This document shows positions 19,196 through 29,452 of a DNA stretch of 64,000 nt, piece by piece. Position numbers and translations under genes: made by a program. Under the pieces are notes generated by a model. It did not search any database, was not told the DNA's origin, and saw nothing but the letters and a program-made list of their open reading frames with translations. The DNA is taken from assembly GCF_000699445.3 (NCBI RefSeq), contig NC_067195.1:82904569-82968568 (forward strand), given 5' to 3'. Origin of the DNA: Schistosoma haematobium. Lineage: Eukaryota; Platyhelminthes; Trematoda; Strigeidida; Schistosomatidae. The stretch's first letter is position 1; every line of letters starts with the position of its first letter.

Positions 19196-22100
19196 CTTAC
19201 TTACTTACTTACGCCTGTTACTCCTCGTGAAGGAGCATGGGCCGCTCACCAGCATTCTCCATCCAACCATGTCCTGGGCAATCCTTTCTAGCTCCGTCCA
19301 GTTGTAATTCATCTTTTCATATCTGCTTCTATTATCCGACGTAGTGTGTTCTCTGACCTTCCTCTTTTCCGCTTCCCTTCACGATTCCAAGTTAGGGCTT
19401 GCCTCGTGATGCAGTTTGACGATTTGCATAATGTATGTCCTATCCATTTCCATCGTCTTTTCCTAATTTCTTCTTCAGCTGGAAGTTGGTTTGTTCTCTC
19501 CTACAGAAGGGTATTGCTGATGGTATCCGGCCAATGGATGTTGAGTATCTTGCGTAGACAGCTATTTATAAATACTTGTACTTTCTTGATTGTGGTTGTT
19601 GTAGTCCTCCAAGTTTCAGCTCCATACAGTAGAACTGCCTTGACATTCGTATTGAAGATTCTCACTTTGATATTGGTTGAAAGTTGTTTTGAGTTCCATA
19701 TGTTCTTCAATTGTAGGAATGCGACCCTTGCTTTTCCAATCCTCGCCTTTACGTCTGCATCTGAACCTCCTTGTTCATCGATGATGCTTCCTAAGTATAA
19801 GAAGGACTCTACATCTTCCAGAGTCTCGCCATCAAGAGTGATTAGATTGCTGTTCTCCGTGTTGTATTTGAGGACCTTGGTTTTCCCTTTGTGTATGCTG
19901 AGGCCTACTGATACAGAGACTGCTGCAACACTGGTTGTCTTTATCTGCATTTGTTCATGTGTATGTGATAAGATGGCCAGGTCATCTGCGAAGTCCAAAT
20001 CGTCTAATTGATTCTGAGCTGTCCATTGTATTCCGTGTTTTCCTTCAGATGTCGAGGTCTTCATAATCAAGTCAACCACCAGAAGAAAGAGGAAGGGAGA
20101 GAGCAGACAGCCTTGTCTGACTCCGGTCCTTACTTGGAATGCATCTGTCAGCCGTCCTCCATGCACGACCTTGCACTGTAGTCCGTCGTATGAGTTCCGG
20201 ATAATATTGACAATCTTCTCAGGAACTCCGTAGTGTCTAATAAGTTTCCATAACGTTCTCCTATCTACACTGTCGAATGCCTTTTCATAATCAATGAAGT
20301 TGATGTATAGTGATGAGTTCCACTCAACTGATTGTTCAACGATGATCCGTAGTGTAGCAATTTGGTCTGTGCACGACCGATCCTTTCGGAATCCAGCTTG
20401 TTGATCTCGAAGTTGGGCGTCTACAGCTTCTTTCATCCGGTTCAGCAACAATCTGTTGAAGACTTTCCCTGGTATTGACAGTAGTGTAATGCCTCTGTGG
20501 TTTTCACATTTGCTCAGATCTCCTTTCTTTGGAATCTTGATGAGGTGTCCTTCTATCTAGTCCATCGGCACTTGTTCCTCCTCCCAAATCTTTTTGAATA
20601 GAAGATAAAGCATGCTTGTGGTTGTTTCGATGTCTGATTTCAGTGCTTCAGCTGGTAAGTTGTCGGGTCCTGCTGCTTTCCCGTTCTTGATTTGTCTGAC
20701 GGCCATTCTAATTTCTTCCGTCGTTGGTGGGTTGACATCTATAGGAAGATCTGTGTGTGCTACTTCGATGTCCGGTGGATCCATTGGAGCCGGCCTATTC
20801 AGGAGTTCCTCGAAGTATTCTACCAATCTGTTCCGCTGTTGTTGAATTTCGGTGATTGGCTTGCCTTCTTTGTCTTTGACCGGCCCCTCTGGTTTACTGT
20901 ATTTCCCTGCTAGTTTCTTCGTTGTATTGTGAAGCTGTTTCATATTTCCTTCCCTAGCAGCTTTTTCCGCCGTCGTTACTAGTTCTTCCACGTATTTCTT
21001 CTTGTCGGCTCTAATGCTCCTCTTCACTTGCTTGTTTGCTTCTATGTATTCAGCTTGTGCTTGGACTTTCTCTGCTCGTGTTCGGCTGTTGTTTATTGCT
21101 TCCTTCTTGTTCTTCCTTTCTTTGATCTTGTCCAGTGTTTCTGTAGAGATCCATTCCTTATGATGGTATTTCTTTAGACCGAGAACCTCTTGACACGTTG
21201 AAGTTAATGCTTCTTTGATGCCTTTCCAGTTGTCCTCCATAGTAGTTTTTCTTCCTTCAGTAGATCTTGTAAGGCCTGGAACCTGTTGTTGAGAGCTATC
21301 TTGAATTCATGGAGTCTGTCAGTATCTCGAAGGAAAGCTGTATTGAACCATTGTAGTGCTGTTTGTCCGGTTGTCCAGTTCTTCTTTAGCTTCAGTTTTA
21401 AATTGGCTACAACTAGGTGGTGATCTGAAGCTATGTCAGCACCTCTCCTGCTTCTCACATCTTCCATTGTCCTTCGGAATTTTTTGTTGATGCAAATATG
21501 ATCTATTTGGTTCTCTGTGGTATGGTCCGGTGAGATCCATGTAGCCTTGTGTATACGCTTGTGTGGAAATATTGTGCCGCCTATGACCAAGTTGTTGAAT
21601 GCACATAGATTTGCAAATCTTTCTCCATTTTCGTTTCTCTCTCCCAGTCTATGTCGTCCCATAATATCTTCATATCCAGTGTTGTCTATTCCGACTTTGG
21701 CATTTAGATCCCCCATCAGAAAGGCGAGGTCCTTCCTTGGGCATTTCTCAATGATTGACTGTAGCCGCTCGTAGAACTGATCTTTAATTTCGTCGTTGCT
21801 ATCATTGGTGGGTGCATAACATTGGATAATATTTATTGTGATCCCCTCCTTCTTGGTTTTGAATGATGCTTTGATGATTCTGGATCCGTGAGATTCCCAT
21901 CCTACAAGTACATTTCGTACTACTTTGGACAGCATAAGAGCGACTCCCTGAGTGTGTGGAGCATTTTCTTCTTCGTGACCGGAGTATAGCAGCATCTCTC
22001 TCATATTTAGCCCTTGTTGTCCAGCTTGGGTCCAGTGGGTTTCGCTGATTCCCAGTACTGCTAAGTTGTATCTCCTCATTTCCATTGATATTTGACTGGT

Positions 22101-22407
22101 CTTCCCGGTTTCCCACATTGTTCGAACGTTCCATGTACCTATAAAAATTTTTGCTCTGGTTGTTAGAAGGGGCATCGGCCTCGTGACTTCCGAAGGAACT
22201 CGGCTTTCACCATGAAGCGTCATAATTCTTCTAAATGAAGACCTTCTAACTCCCAGGGCAGACTTAAAATGGTTTGAATTATTTTTTCTGGTAAGCGTTT
22301 GTTTAGCGAGTTAGTTTTCTACGGGATGGGGACGCTAACCCCATGCCCAACCCTCCTCCTTTACCCGGGCTTGGGACCGGCAGTAACCCTATAAGAGCTA
22401 CAGGCGG
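19196..22407 (-). mobile_element. RTE-type (SR2-like) retrotransposon, full length
   Basis: 3,212 bp bounded by a perfect 15-bp TSD, AGTTGACGAGAACCA (19181-19195 and 22408-22422). The 3' end, on the left, is a CTTA/TAAG tandem repeat, as in RTE elements. The 5' leader (22224-22407) precedes an ATG at 22221-22223. The perfect TSD suggests a young insertion. Apart from two TAG codons and apparent one-base frameshifts at A-runs, the coding region is complete. Confidence 0.92.
19290..22223 (-). pseudogene. RTE endonuclease-reverse transcriptase polyprotein, broken
   Basis: The endonuclease (22223 down to about 21240) has GTWNVRTM, ISETHWTQ, MGDLNAKVG and SDHHLVVANL, so all catalytic landmarks are present. 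A frame change at an A-run near 21240 leads into the linker and RT N-terminus (21240 to 20557, FEELLNRPAP, then RQIKNGKAAGPDNLPAEALK). A TAG near 20557 sits where the relatives would have tryptophan. The RT (20556 to 19501) has FIDYEKAFDSVDRR, GVRQGC and LDFADDLAILSH. A second TAG at about 19501 again replaces tryptophan. The C-terminus runs to about 19290, with another A-run frameshift near 19315. No intact protein is expected from this copy. Confidence 0.9.
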
Positions 22408-22593
22408 AGTTGACGAGAACCAAACGAAATAAAATGAATTCATACTATTCTACTAGTATCATTGTTCTTGCTCTTTACAAAATGATAAAGGAAAAGATGT
22501 TTATAAAATGTCTTATAAGATAATTCATCATAAATGATATTATAAAAAACTAATTCTTTATTTGATTAGTAATTTTTTCATAAGTATTTCGTC

Positions 22594-22740
22594 TATTGAA
22601 ATCATGAGTTAATTGAAGCTAGACCATCATGGAAAACCTGGAAGCACTGGGTGATTTTCTAAGTGTTCCATGGTGGTCTAGTTCCAATTGACTAATGATC
22701 TCAACAATTGAAATGACAAAAATCTCCACAAAACCACCTT
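22594..22740. repeat. Head-to-head pair of hammerhead-repeat 3' halves
   Basis: A minus fragment (22594-22650, reading CAGTGCTTCCAGGTTTTCC) and a plus fragment (22666-22740, TTCCATGGTGGTCTAG) face apart across about 15 bp. Both are the 3' half of the repeat at 62365-62540, without its ribozyme core. Confidence 0.6.
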
Positions 22741-23164
22741 TTGAAAATATTTCATCTCTTTGAAATAGACACTAATGAAATGATTGAGAAAGAAAATAAA
22801 ACGTTTTCTTAATTCTACAATCAATAAATCCTCAATAAAAGTAACCATTTATACTTTAACATTTTCAGGTATTCTATAGATGATCAATTCATAAATTCTA
22901 TAAAACTTATCAATGTTAAAAGATCAGGCTATCGATAATATTTTTTCTACCTTCATATTAAGTACAAATTAAACCACATAGCAACAACACTCTTACTCTT
23001 ATTACATTTACAAATTAAACGGATACTACTTTTGAATATATTGATTTTTCTTTGCAAAACAGATAATCATTTAAAAAGTGCAGTTGTATTAAAAGGGTTA
23101 AAAAGATTAACCTTAAGATGTACAATACAGAAGAAGATTTGTATGATAACATACATGAAACCAA
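22741..23164. other. AT-rich intergenic sequence
   Basis: No feature supported. Confidence 0.5.
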
Positions 23165-23165
23165 T

Positions 23166-23283
23166 ACGGATAGATAAGTGTAAAGTAATTTAAACAAACA
23201 AATTATCATCTTTCTGGTTGAATAACGCTAATCAAAAAGATGATAATTGATTTGTTTAAATGACTTTATACTTATCTATCCGA
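23166..23283. repeat. Short palindrome
   Basis: Arms of about 47 bp (23166-23214 and 23237-23283, core GGATAGATAAGT and ATTATCATCTTT) match at roughly nine in ten positions, with a 22-bp spacer. It abuts the 5' break of the next RTE fragment. Confidence 0.75.
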
Positions 23284-23299
23284 GTTGGATTCATGTCTT

Positions 23300-23894
23300 A
23301 ACATATACAAAGGGAAAAGCAAGATTCACCGATACAACACAGAATGCAACAATCCAATCACAATTGACGGAGAAGATTTGGAAGATGTAAAAACCTTTAC
23401 ATATCTGGGCAGCATCATTGATGAACAGGGTGGATCTGATGAAGATGTGGAAGCGCGGATTGGAAAAGCAAGAGCAGCATATTTACAATTGAAGAACATC
23501 TGGAACTCAAAGCAACTGTCACTCACCACCAAGGTCAGGATTTTCAATACAAATGTCAAGACAGTTCTACTTTATGGAGCAGAAACCTGGAGAACTATGA
23601 AAACAACCATCCAGAATATACGAGTGTTTATTAACAGTTGTCTACACAAAATACTTCGGATCCGTTGGCCAGACACTATGAGCAACAACCTACTGTGGGA
23701 GAGAACAAACCAGATCCCAGTGGAGGAAGAAATCAGGAAGAAGCGCTGGAAGTGGATAGGACACACATTGAGGAAAGCACCCAACTGCATCACAAGACAA
23801 GCCCTCACATGGAATCCTCAATGCCAAGGGAGGAGAGGAAGAACAGAGAATACATTACGCCGAGAAATGGAGACAGACATGAAAGGAATGAACA
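23300..23894 (+). pseudogene. RTE reverse transcriptase C-terminal fragment
   Basis: An uninterrupted frame reads [39 protein letters not shown] and [15 protein letters not shown]. Unlike the copies at 7032 and 19196 it keeps the tryptophan after NNLL, so it belongs to a different lineage. The LTR-2 insertion truncates the protein. Confidence 0.8.
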
Positions 23895-24339
23895 TGTAGT
23901 GCCAGTTGCCATGTTAAGCCCATATACTTTATTCTAACTTTCGGACAGCCCATTTTATTCATTCTACTTGAGCCATACTTTGACCTTGTTATTTATTCGC
24001 TTATCAATCTAGACTGTTTTTATATGAGCGTATATGTGTGTGCCCTTCCTATCCCATTAATCACATGTCTGTAGCTTTATTTTGTCCGACTATAAATATT
24101 GAGTAACGCGTGACTAAAAGGGGTTGGCTTCCCAGCCGTCTTCCCTGCGTGTCATTTTGCTTTGCTCTGTTTCGTTCGCTTCATATACAAAATATATGTA
24201 TTCACAAGTCAATTCTCGTTATTTGACTTATTTAATTTCGTTATTGACTAACGTGATTTAAGTCGATGATTGTATACGAGGATAGGTGATAACAAACATT
24301 CATATGATCTAATTGGAGTCAGATCCACGGGCCACTAAA
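23895..24339 (+). mobile_element. LTR-2 solo LTR
   Basis: 445 bp from TGTAGTGCC to GGCCACTAAA, flanked by the 4-bp TSD AACA (23891-23894 and 24340-24343). The flanks join to restore the RTE frame. It contains CTATAAATA near 24105-24115 as a possible TATA box. The ends are only partly inverted, so a MITE is a weaker alternative. A 3' fragment recurs at 54477-54732. Confidence 0.72.
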
Positions 24340-24407
24340 AACAACAGTTGGGTCAAACTAGAAAGGAAGACCCAGAACAGAGTGAGATGGAGAATGCTGG
24401 TCTGCGG

Positions 24408-24933
24408 TGTTATGATCTTATGTCCTGCTGTTTATCATGGGATTTATCCACCAATCAGACTACGACTTCTACAATCTTAGCACTGTGCCAAAACCAATGA
24501 CGTTCGACCGGTATGAGCAGCCTAGCGTCCTTAATGCTTCTATGTCCGCCTAGCCCGTTCACTTGAGTTCAGAACACCAATACCGGCTCCCACTATGCAA
24601 ATCGAATCGAATCATTTACTTAAGATATACTGGGTTTATATATCAACCAAACAGACCTCAACGCACCATAAAATAGGAAATAACATTCATACAGAAATAA
24701 GCCAAAAAGTGGCTGTGAACGTGGGAGGCAGTAGTCAATAAACTGAACATAGCTTAAGAACAGTGAATCGTACAATAATAATCTATAAGACAAAACGAAG
24801 CTCATAATAAGGGGAATATAGATAAACATAATCTAGTTGCTGAATATTTATACCACAAGAATATATAAATAATATTAGTCCATTAATAGGTCACAGAGGT
24901 TACTCGTAATGTAATCTTCACTAGGATATAACA
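24408..24933 (-). mobile_element. LTR-1 solo LTR
   Basis: About 526 bp, starting TGTTATGATC and ending ATATAACA as written, the reverse of 8861-9382. Flanks TGCGG and GTCGG are taken as a degraded 5-bp TSD within the RTE 3' end. Confidence 0.8.
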
Positions 24934-25139
24934 GTCGGCCTATGCTCCATTGGAAGTAACAGGCGTATGTAATTAATTATCATCGTTCAATGTGATTTTT
25001 ACCAACACGATGAAATAAAAATTTATAAAAAAATTTAGGAAATTTAGAAAATACTAACGCATCAATGTAATTTAAAGACAAACTTTTACTTTTCATGGAT
25101 TATAAGCATGTAACGAATCCGTTAGTACTTTACTAGTAA

Positions 25140-25490
25140 GAGAGTGTAATGAAAATGTATCCCAATGTTCATTCGTGATAGTGCAGTGAACAAGAACACG
25201 AATGAGGACAATCGAATGTATGAGAACACAAATTCACACCATCCCTTAGTAAAATCCAAGAATCATACAGTAAATACTTAATTTGCATAATATCAATCAA
25301 TTGGCTCAAACTTTTGCAAATATCAGTCAATCATCTCAGATTTCATTGCGCTTGCATTTTCATACCTATTGCATTCCATTCCCATTCTTTCCTTCTCGAT
25401 CCTCTACTGAAATACATTCTATTCCTGATTATCGTTATATACTACTTATGTGGATATAAGTAGCTCACACCACTATAGTATATATTCAAC
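25140..25490 (+). repeat. Interspersed repeat R1
   Basis: Longer copy of the repeat found in LINE-A at 3570-3843. Ends TACTTATGTGGATATAAGTAG and then CACACCAC. Flanking 25491-26165 is AT-rich without features. Confidence 0.6.
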
Positions 25491-26165
25491 TCGTATATTA
25501 ATGAATATTAATTTAACATTATGTAAGTATATATCCATACTTAGAAAAAGGTCAATAATTAACACTGAATTTGAAATAAACACAATTTTGAAGAAAAAAC
25601 AAAAACAGCACCAGAAAAGTCTTAAGTGATTTATCCAGATTCCTTTTTAATAATAATAATGCCATATCTCACTACAATTAGATAATAAATTCAGTATGAA
25701 TCTTGTCTAATAACAAAGGGACTGTATATTCATTTTCTTTTCAATAATTTCATTTTCCTCACAATGATTACGTTACAATATGAACACTATCTCAGTCAAT
25801 GTCTTCATATATATATCGTGTATTATACATAGAATCTTCATGACGTCTTCATCTCATTAAAAGCTCATTTCGATGATGAGTTGGTTATTTTGTATCTTTT
25901 TCATTTTCGATTGTGTTATATGCTTGAAATGTATGTATATTAAACTTACTAACTCGTTCAAAAGTTTGATTTATCCGCCATTAACTACTCTTGAAAGTAT
26001 AGATATGTTATTATACACGTAAATAATGATGAAATAATTAGTAAAGAAGATTAACGTATGGTATTATTATTAAGATACTGAACTATTGTACTTATAAGAT
26101 ATTCTCGATCACCTGAAAATATTATCGTAATAGTTAAGTCGGATTACGCGATAGACACGTAGTTC

Positions 26166-26236
26166 TGAAAAGGTGGAGAAGATTTGTAGTTCAGGTGGAT
26201 GATTTTGATGGAGAGAACAAAACTCCATCAGACACG
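26166..26236 (+). repeat. PLE-1 3' end scrap, partly palindromic
   Basis: GGTGGAGAAGATTTGTAG matches PLE-1 at 3939-3956. The following GATGGAG and CTCCATC flank AGAACAAAA, so the sequence turns back on itself. Only about 60 bp of PLE remain. Confidence 0.55.
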
Positions 26237-26250
26237 TTATTCACACATAT

Positions 26251-26252
<2 letters not shown>

Positions 26253-26301
<49 letters not shown>
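26253..26301. repeat. TA dinucleotide repeat
   Basis: About 24 TA units. The same site has about 12 units in unit 2 (49374-49397) and in the inverted copy (56357-56380). Confidence 0.95.
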
Positions 26302-26303
<2 letters not shown>

Positions 26304-27239
26304 ATTATCGATAGCACATCTTTATAGATTTTGTACTATTTTAATAGAACATTCTAATGCTACTTATAATAAAATAAGTAGACTAAAAATTAATCAGTTA
26401 ACTAGATATTATGTTCTATGGGCGAGATTGTGATATATAGGCGAGCCAATCACGTTTAATATAACAGGTTCCGGATTTCGGCCTGAAATTCATTCATCCA
26501 TTTGGATAAACAGAGTTTTGGCATTATAGCTGATGTCAGTTCGTGTTGAATACCCGGAATTTAATTTATAAGCTTAATCATCAAGTGCAAATTATAATTA
26601 TAATTCCTCACACAGGTTCATAAACCTCATTTGGTCCTGGTTATCAAGTGAACACTTTCAAGGTCAGTCTAGCGTCATTTAAAGATCGGCCATAAATTAT
26701 AGTCTCACCATTCTATGCAGTAACTTAACATTAAATATTACTATTTATGTTTTTAGAAAACATGAAAGGCTATGAAATAATGTTGTAGAAAAGATAGAGA
26801 AGAGTAAGACGATTAAAATTGTACAATTTTGATACTTAAAAGATTTTTTATGATGCTCAAATTCTTTGATGACAAACTCAGACCTATTTGTCGTACCGAT
26901 CCATATATCTACAAATGATATTCTGATAACTTACAATTAGCAGTTATACAGTAATTTAAGGGTAAGTGAGCAGATTAAAAGTGATAGCGGTACGAAACAC
27001 GTTGGAAAATATATGACCATTAAAAACATTCTACTGAAATAACCATCCATTAGTTGTTAAACACTTGCTCTAACTATCACTCTCTTGAAATTTTCTTATT
27101 AACAATTAAATACTATTTGAACACGACTAAAAAAATACATAGTTCTGTTTTTTCATTGCTTCTGATATCAGTCAGTATAGATGACATTCATAAGATCATA
27201 CTTTTCAAAAATTCAAGCCAGTAAACCTATTCATTTAGA
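26302..27239. other. AT-rich intergenic sequence
   Basis: No gene recognised. Confidence 0.5.
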
Positions 27240-27244
27240 AATGA

Positions 27245-27990
27245 ATGAAAGAAGTAGATACCATTATCATCATTCGATTAAGCAAGTTGGTGTGCTTGAA
27301 CATTGACCTACGAGATTTCAACAATCGTACATCCATGCCGTCTAATGCTCTTGTTCACTCTCTTATTCGCCTCCGTGTATCCACCTTGTGCACTCACTTT
27401 CTCTGTTCTCGTTCGACTACTATTAATCACGGTCATCTTGTTCTTCTATTTTGCATCCTGGTCAGCGTGTCGATAGAGATCCATTCCTTATGATGACGCA
27501 CATTGCAGCATAGCACCTCATGACACATTCAAATCAGTGCTAATTTCATCTCTTTCCAGTTGTTCTACATTATAGTGATTTCTGCTCTGACTAGATCTTG
27601 TATGGTTTGCAACGTGTTGTTCAGAGCTATCTCGAATTCGTTGAGTTTTTCACTATGTCGAAGGAAGTTCCTATTGAACTTTTACAATGCTGTATCCACA
27701 ATTGTCCAATGTTTCTTCGGCTTCCGTTTCATCTTGACAACCACTAGTTGGTGATGATATGAAGCCATGTCCGCTCCTCTCCTTGTTCTCACATCTTCTA
27801 TTGACCTTATGAAATTTCTAGTGATGCAAGTATGATCGATGTGGTTTTGTGTAATGTGGTCCTGCGAGACCCTTGTAGCTCTGTGTATTCGTTTGTGTGA
27901 GAATATAATGCTTCCTATAATCATTTTGTCTACGTTCATAGACTTACAAATCTCTCATCATTCTCTTTCTTTTCTCCCAGTTAGTCCATG
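27245..27990 (-). pseudogene. RTE fragment, endonuclease end to linker, decayed
   Basis: The minus-strand frame at 27682-27939 reads GSIIFSHKRIHRATRVSQDH, then DHTCITRNFIRSIEDVRTRR. This matches the end of the RTE endonuclease at about 21400-21600. Further left the linker continues with several stops. It is an old copy, more diverged than 19196-22407. Confidence 0.75.
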
Positions 27991-28010
27991 TCTTCATATG
28001 ATATCTTCAA

Positions 28011-28389
28011 GTCCATGATGATGATAATGAACAATATATGTGAACTAAATCGATAATCAAAATTCCGGCTAGTGAGTCTATCATGTGATATCGATTGAAG
28101 TATTAAGACAATAAAATCATTTAATTATGTAATAAAATATTGTATATTTCTCTAAATAACAATCACTATTTTAAGCAATAAAATCATGTGTTATAATGTG
28201 ATGATTCTGTATTACACTAAAACGAAAATACAATTCTGGAAGAAACCGTCTTTGTGTGATTGGATCCAATTGATCTTTTATTATAGATGATATTCATTAC
28301 ATTCTATCAAGCCTTTAATAAGTATCAGTTACATTGATTTTTCATACCAATAGAGAAATAAAAACAAGTGAAACAATTGATCTTGGAAA
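28011..28389. other. AT-rich intergenic sequence
   Basis: No feature supported. Confidence 0.45.
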
Positions 28390-28560
28390 GAATAAAACGA
28401 AGGAACAATCAAGTCTGAGACAATCGATTAACATTTTGCAAATGAAGTATCTACTGTATAGTTCTCGGATTTTACTAAGAGATTGTGTAATAGTTTTCAT
28501 CCAAATACATTTGGTTGTCCCCACTGGTGTTCTCGTTCACTACACTATTAATTGATATAG
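28390..28560 (-). repeat. Interspersed repeat R1, minus copy
   Basis: Shares GATTTTACTAAGNGATNGTGT and TTCTCGTTCACT-type blocks with the reverse complement of 25200-25330. Both strands carry small ORFs that I regard as chance. Confidence 0.5.
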
Positions 28561-28809
28561 TTATGTGTATGTTAACTGTCATACTATAACAATAATTCTT
28601 TTTGTAAAACGCGTACAATCATTCAGAATACTTATTAATGAAAACTTTAAGCTTATACAAGAGTTTTATTCATCTCATTTAAAAAAGATGTATTATTTAA
28701 AGCACTATATCAAATATATTTATTTAGATTGAATACAACTATCAACTGTTGACATCCAAGTTTATGTAATTTCTGAAACTTTCTAAACAAAATTTAAGTA
28801 GTGTAGTAA

Positions 28810-29030
28810 ACCCGACCGTAGTTACCACCTTGACGTGGTGGTCAGGCTTGCCTATCGTGACCACCCAACCGAGCTATACTGGCTGGAACATATGTTCCTA
28901 TAGGTTCTACTATGCCAGGCAGATCAGTTGAAGAACGGTAAGACTAAAAGCAGCAACTCAAGCTCTGACGGTGAAGTCGTACTGCTGACTGTCGAGGGGT
29001 GTGACAGCTGATTGACTAACTGACTGGCTG
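28810..29030 (+). mobile_element. Mini-LINE: 221-bp non-autonomous derivative of LINE-A
   Basis: Starts with CCCGACC and the leader of LINE-A (GTAAGACTAAAAGCAGCAA, then AAGTCGTACTGCTGACT). It then passes directly to the CTGACTGG-type 3' end of LINE-A, with everything between missing. A perfect 10-bp TSD AGTGTAGTAA (28800-28809 and 29031-29040) shows that it moved as this short unit. This design resembles other short elements made of the two ends of a LINE. Confidence 0.82.
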
Positions 29031-29338
29031 AGTGTAGTAAGAGAAGGTGGAGTTTCTCAAAGAAATGTGACATAAATAAAACTTTTAGGTTGACATTAAG
29101 TGACCGGCCTATATGATTCCCTACCACCCCTTTTAAAAAAATGGTAAACATTTATTGCACGGCCATTTTTGTATTTTTTTTTCGAGTGAAATTTTTTTTC
29201 ATCCCCATCTTCCAATAATTTTCATTCTGTTTCGTCCAGTCAAATAACTAGTTTTGAGTTCGTTATAATTGGTCGTTTATTTCATAAAATCTATATAAAA
29301 TATGAGGATTTGACGACAGAGCACATTTTCCTACAATT

Positions 29339-29452
29339 ATGGGTGGTAGTAACATGCGGAGGGCGAGCTCCGTCGTTCCTCATGTTGTCACAGAAACCGA
29401 TAACCTGTTCGTTCTTGAGCACATTGTATCTCGTAACGTCTCAATCACTTGA
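29339..29452 (+). CDS. Small ORF of unknown nature (37 aa), duplicated
   Basis: ATG at 29339, stop TGA at 29450-29452. It begins MGGSNMRRASSVVPHVVTET. The base composition around it is less AT-rich than the flanks. In unit 2 (52435-52548) a second open frame follows at once, while here the duplication junction cuts it off at 29506. It may be an exon or decayed coding sequence. No family is recognised. Confidence 0.3.
   Translation: MGGSNMRRASSVVPHVVTETDNLFVLEHIVSRNVSIT

Larger units (their letters stand above)
23285..24975 (+). mobile_element. RTE 3' fragment with two nested LTRs
   Basis: The RTE C-terminal coding region (from 23300) is interrupted at AACA (23891-23894) by LTR-2 and again near 24407 by LTR-1. 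It resumes as CGGCCTATGCTCC with an end near 24975. The pre-insertion reading frame is restored when both LTRs are skipped. Confidence 0.82.

Noticed and set aside
19346..20011. 221-codon plus-strand ORF (also 42465-43130 and the antisense of 7337-8047)
   Set aside because: Exact antisense of the RTE reverse transcriptase; hydrophobic and low-complexity as expected for a shadow frame.
23895..24339. LTR-2 as a DNA transposon (MITE)
   Set aside because: Ends are only partly inverted and a TATA-like box is inside, so a solo LTR fits better. Not fully excluded.
28334..28555. ORFs on both strands at 28334-28555
   Set aside because: Both lie mainly in repeat R1, overlap antisense and show no motif.
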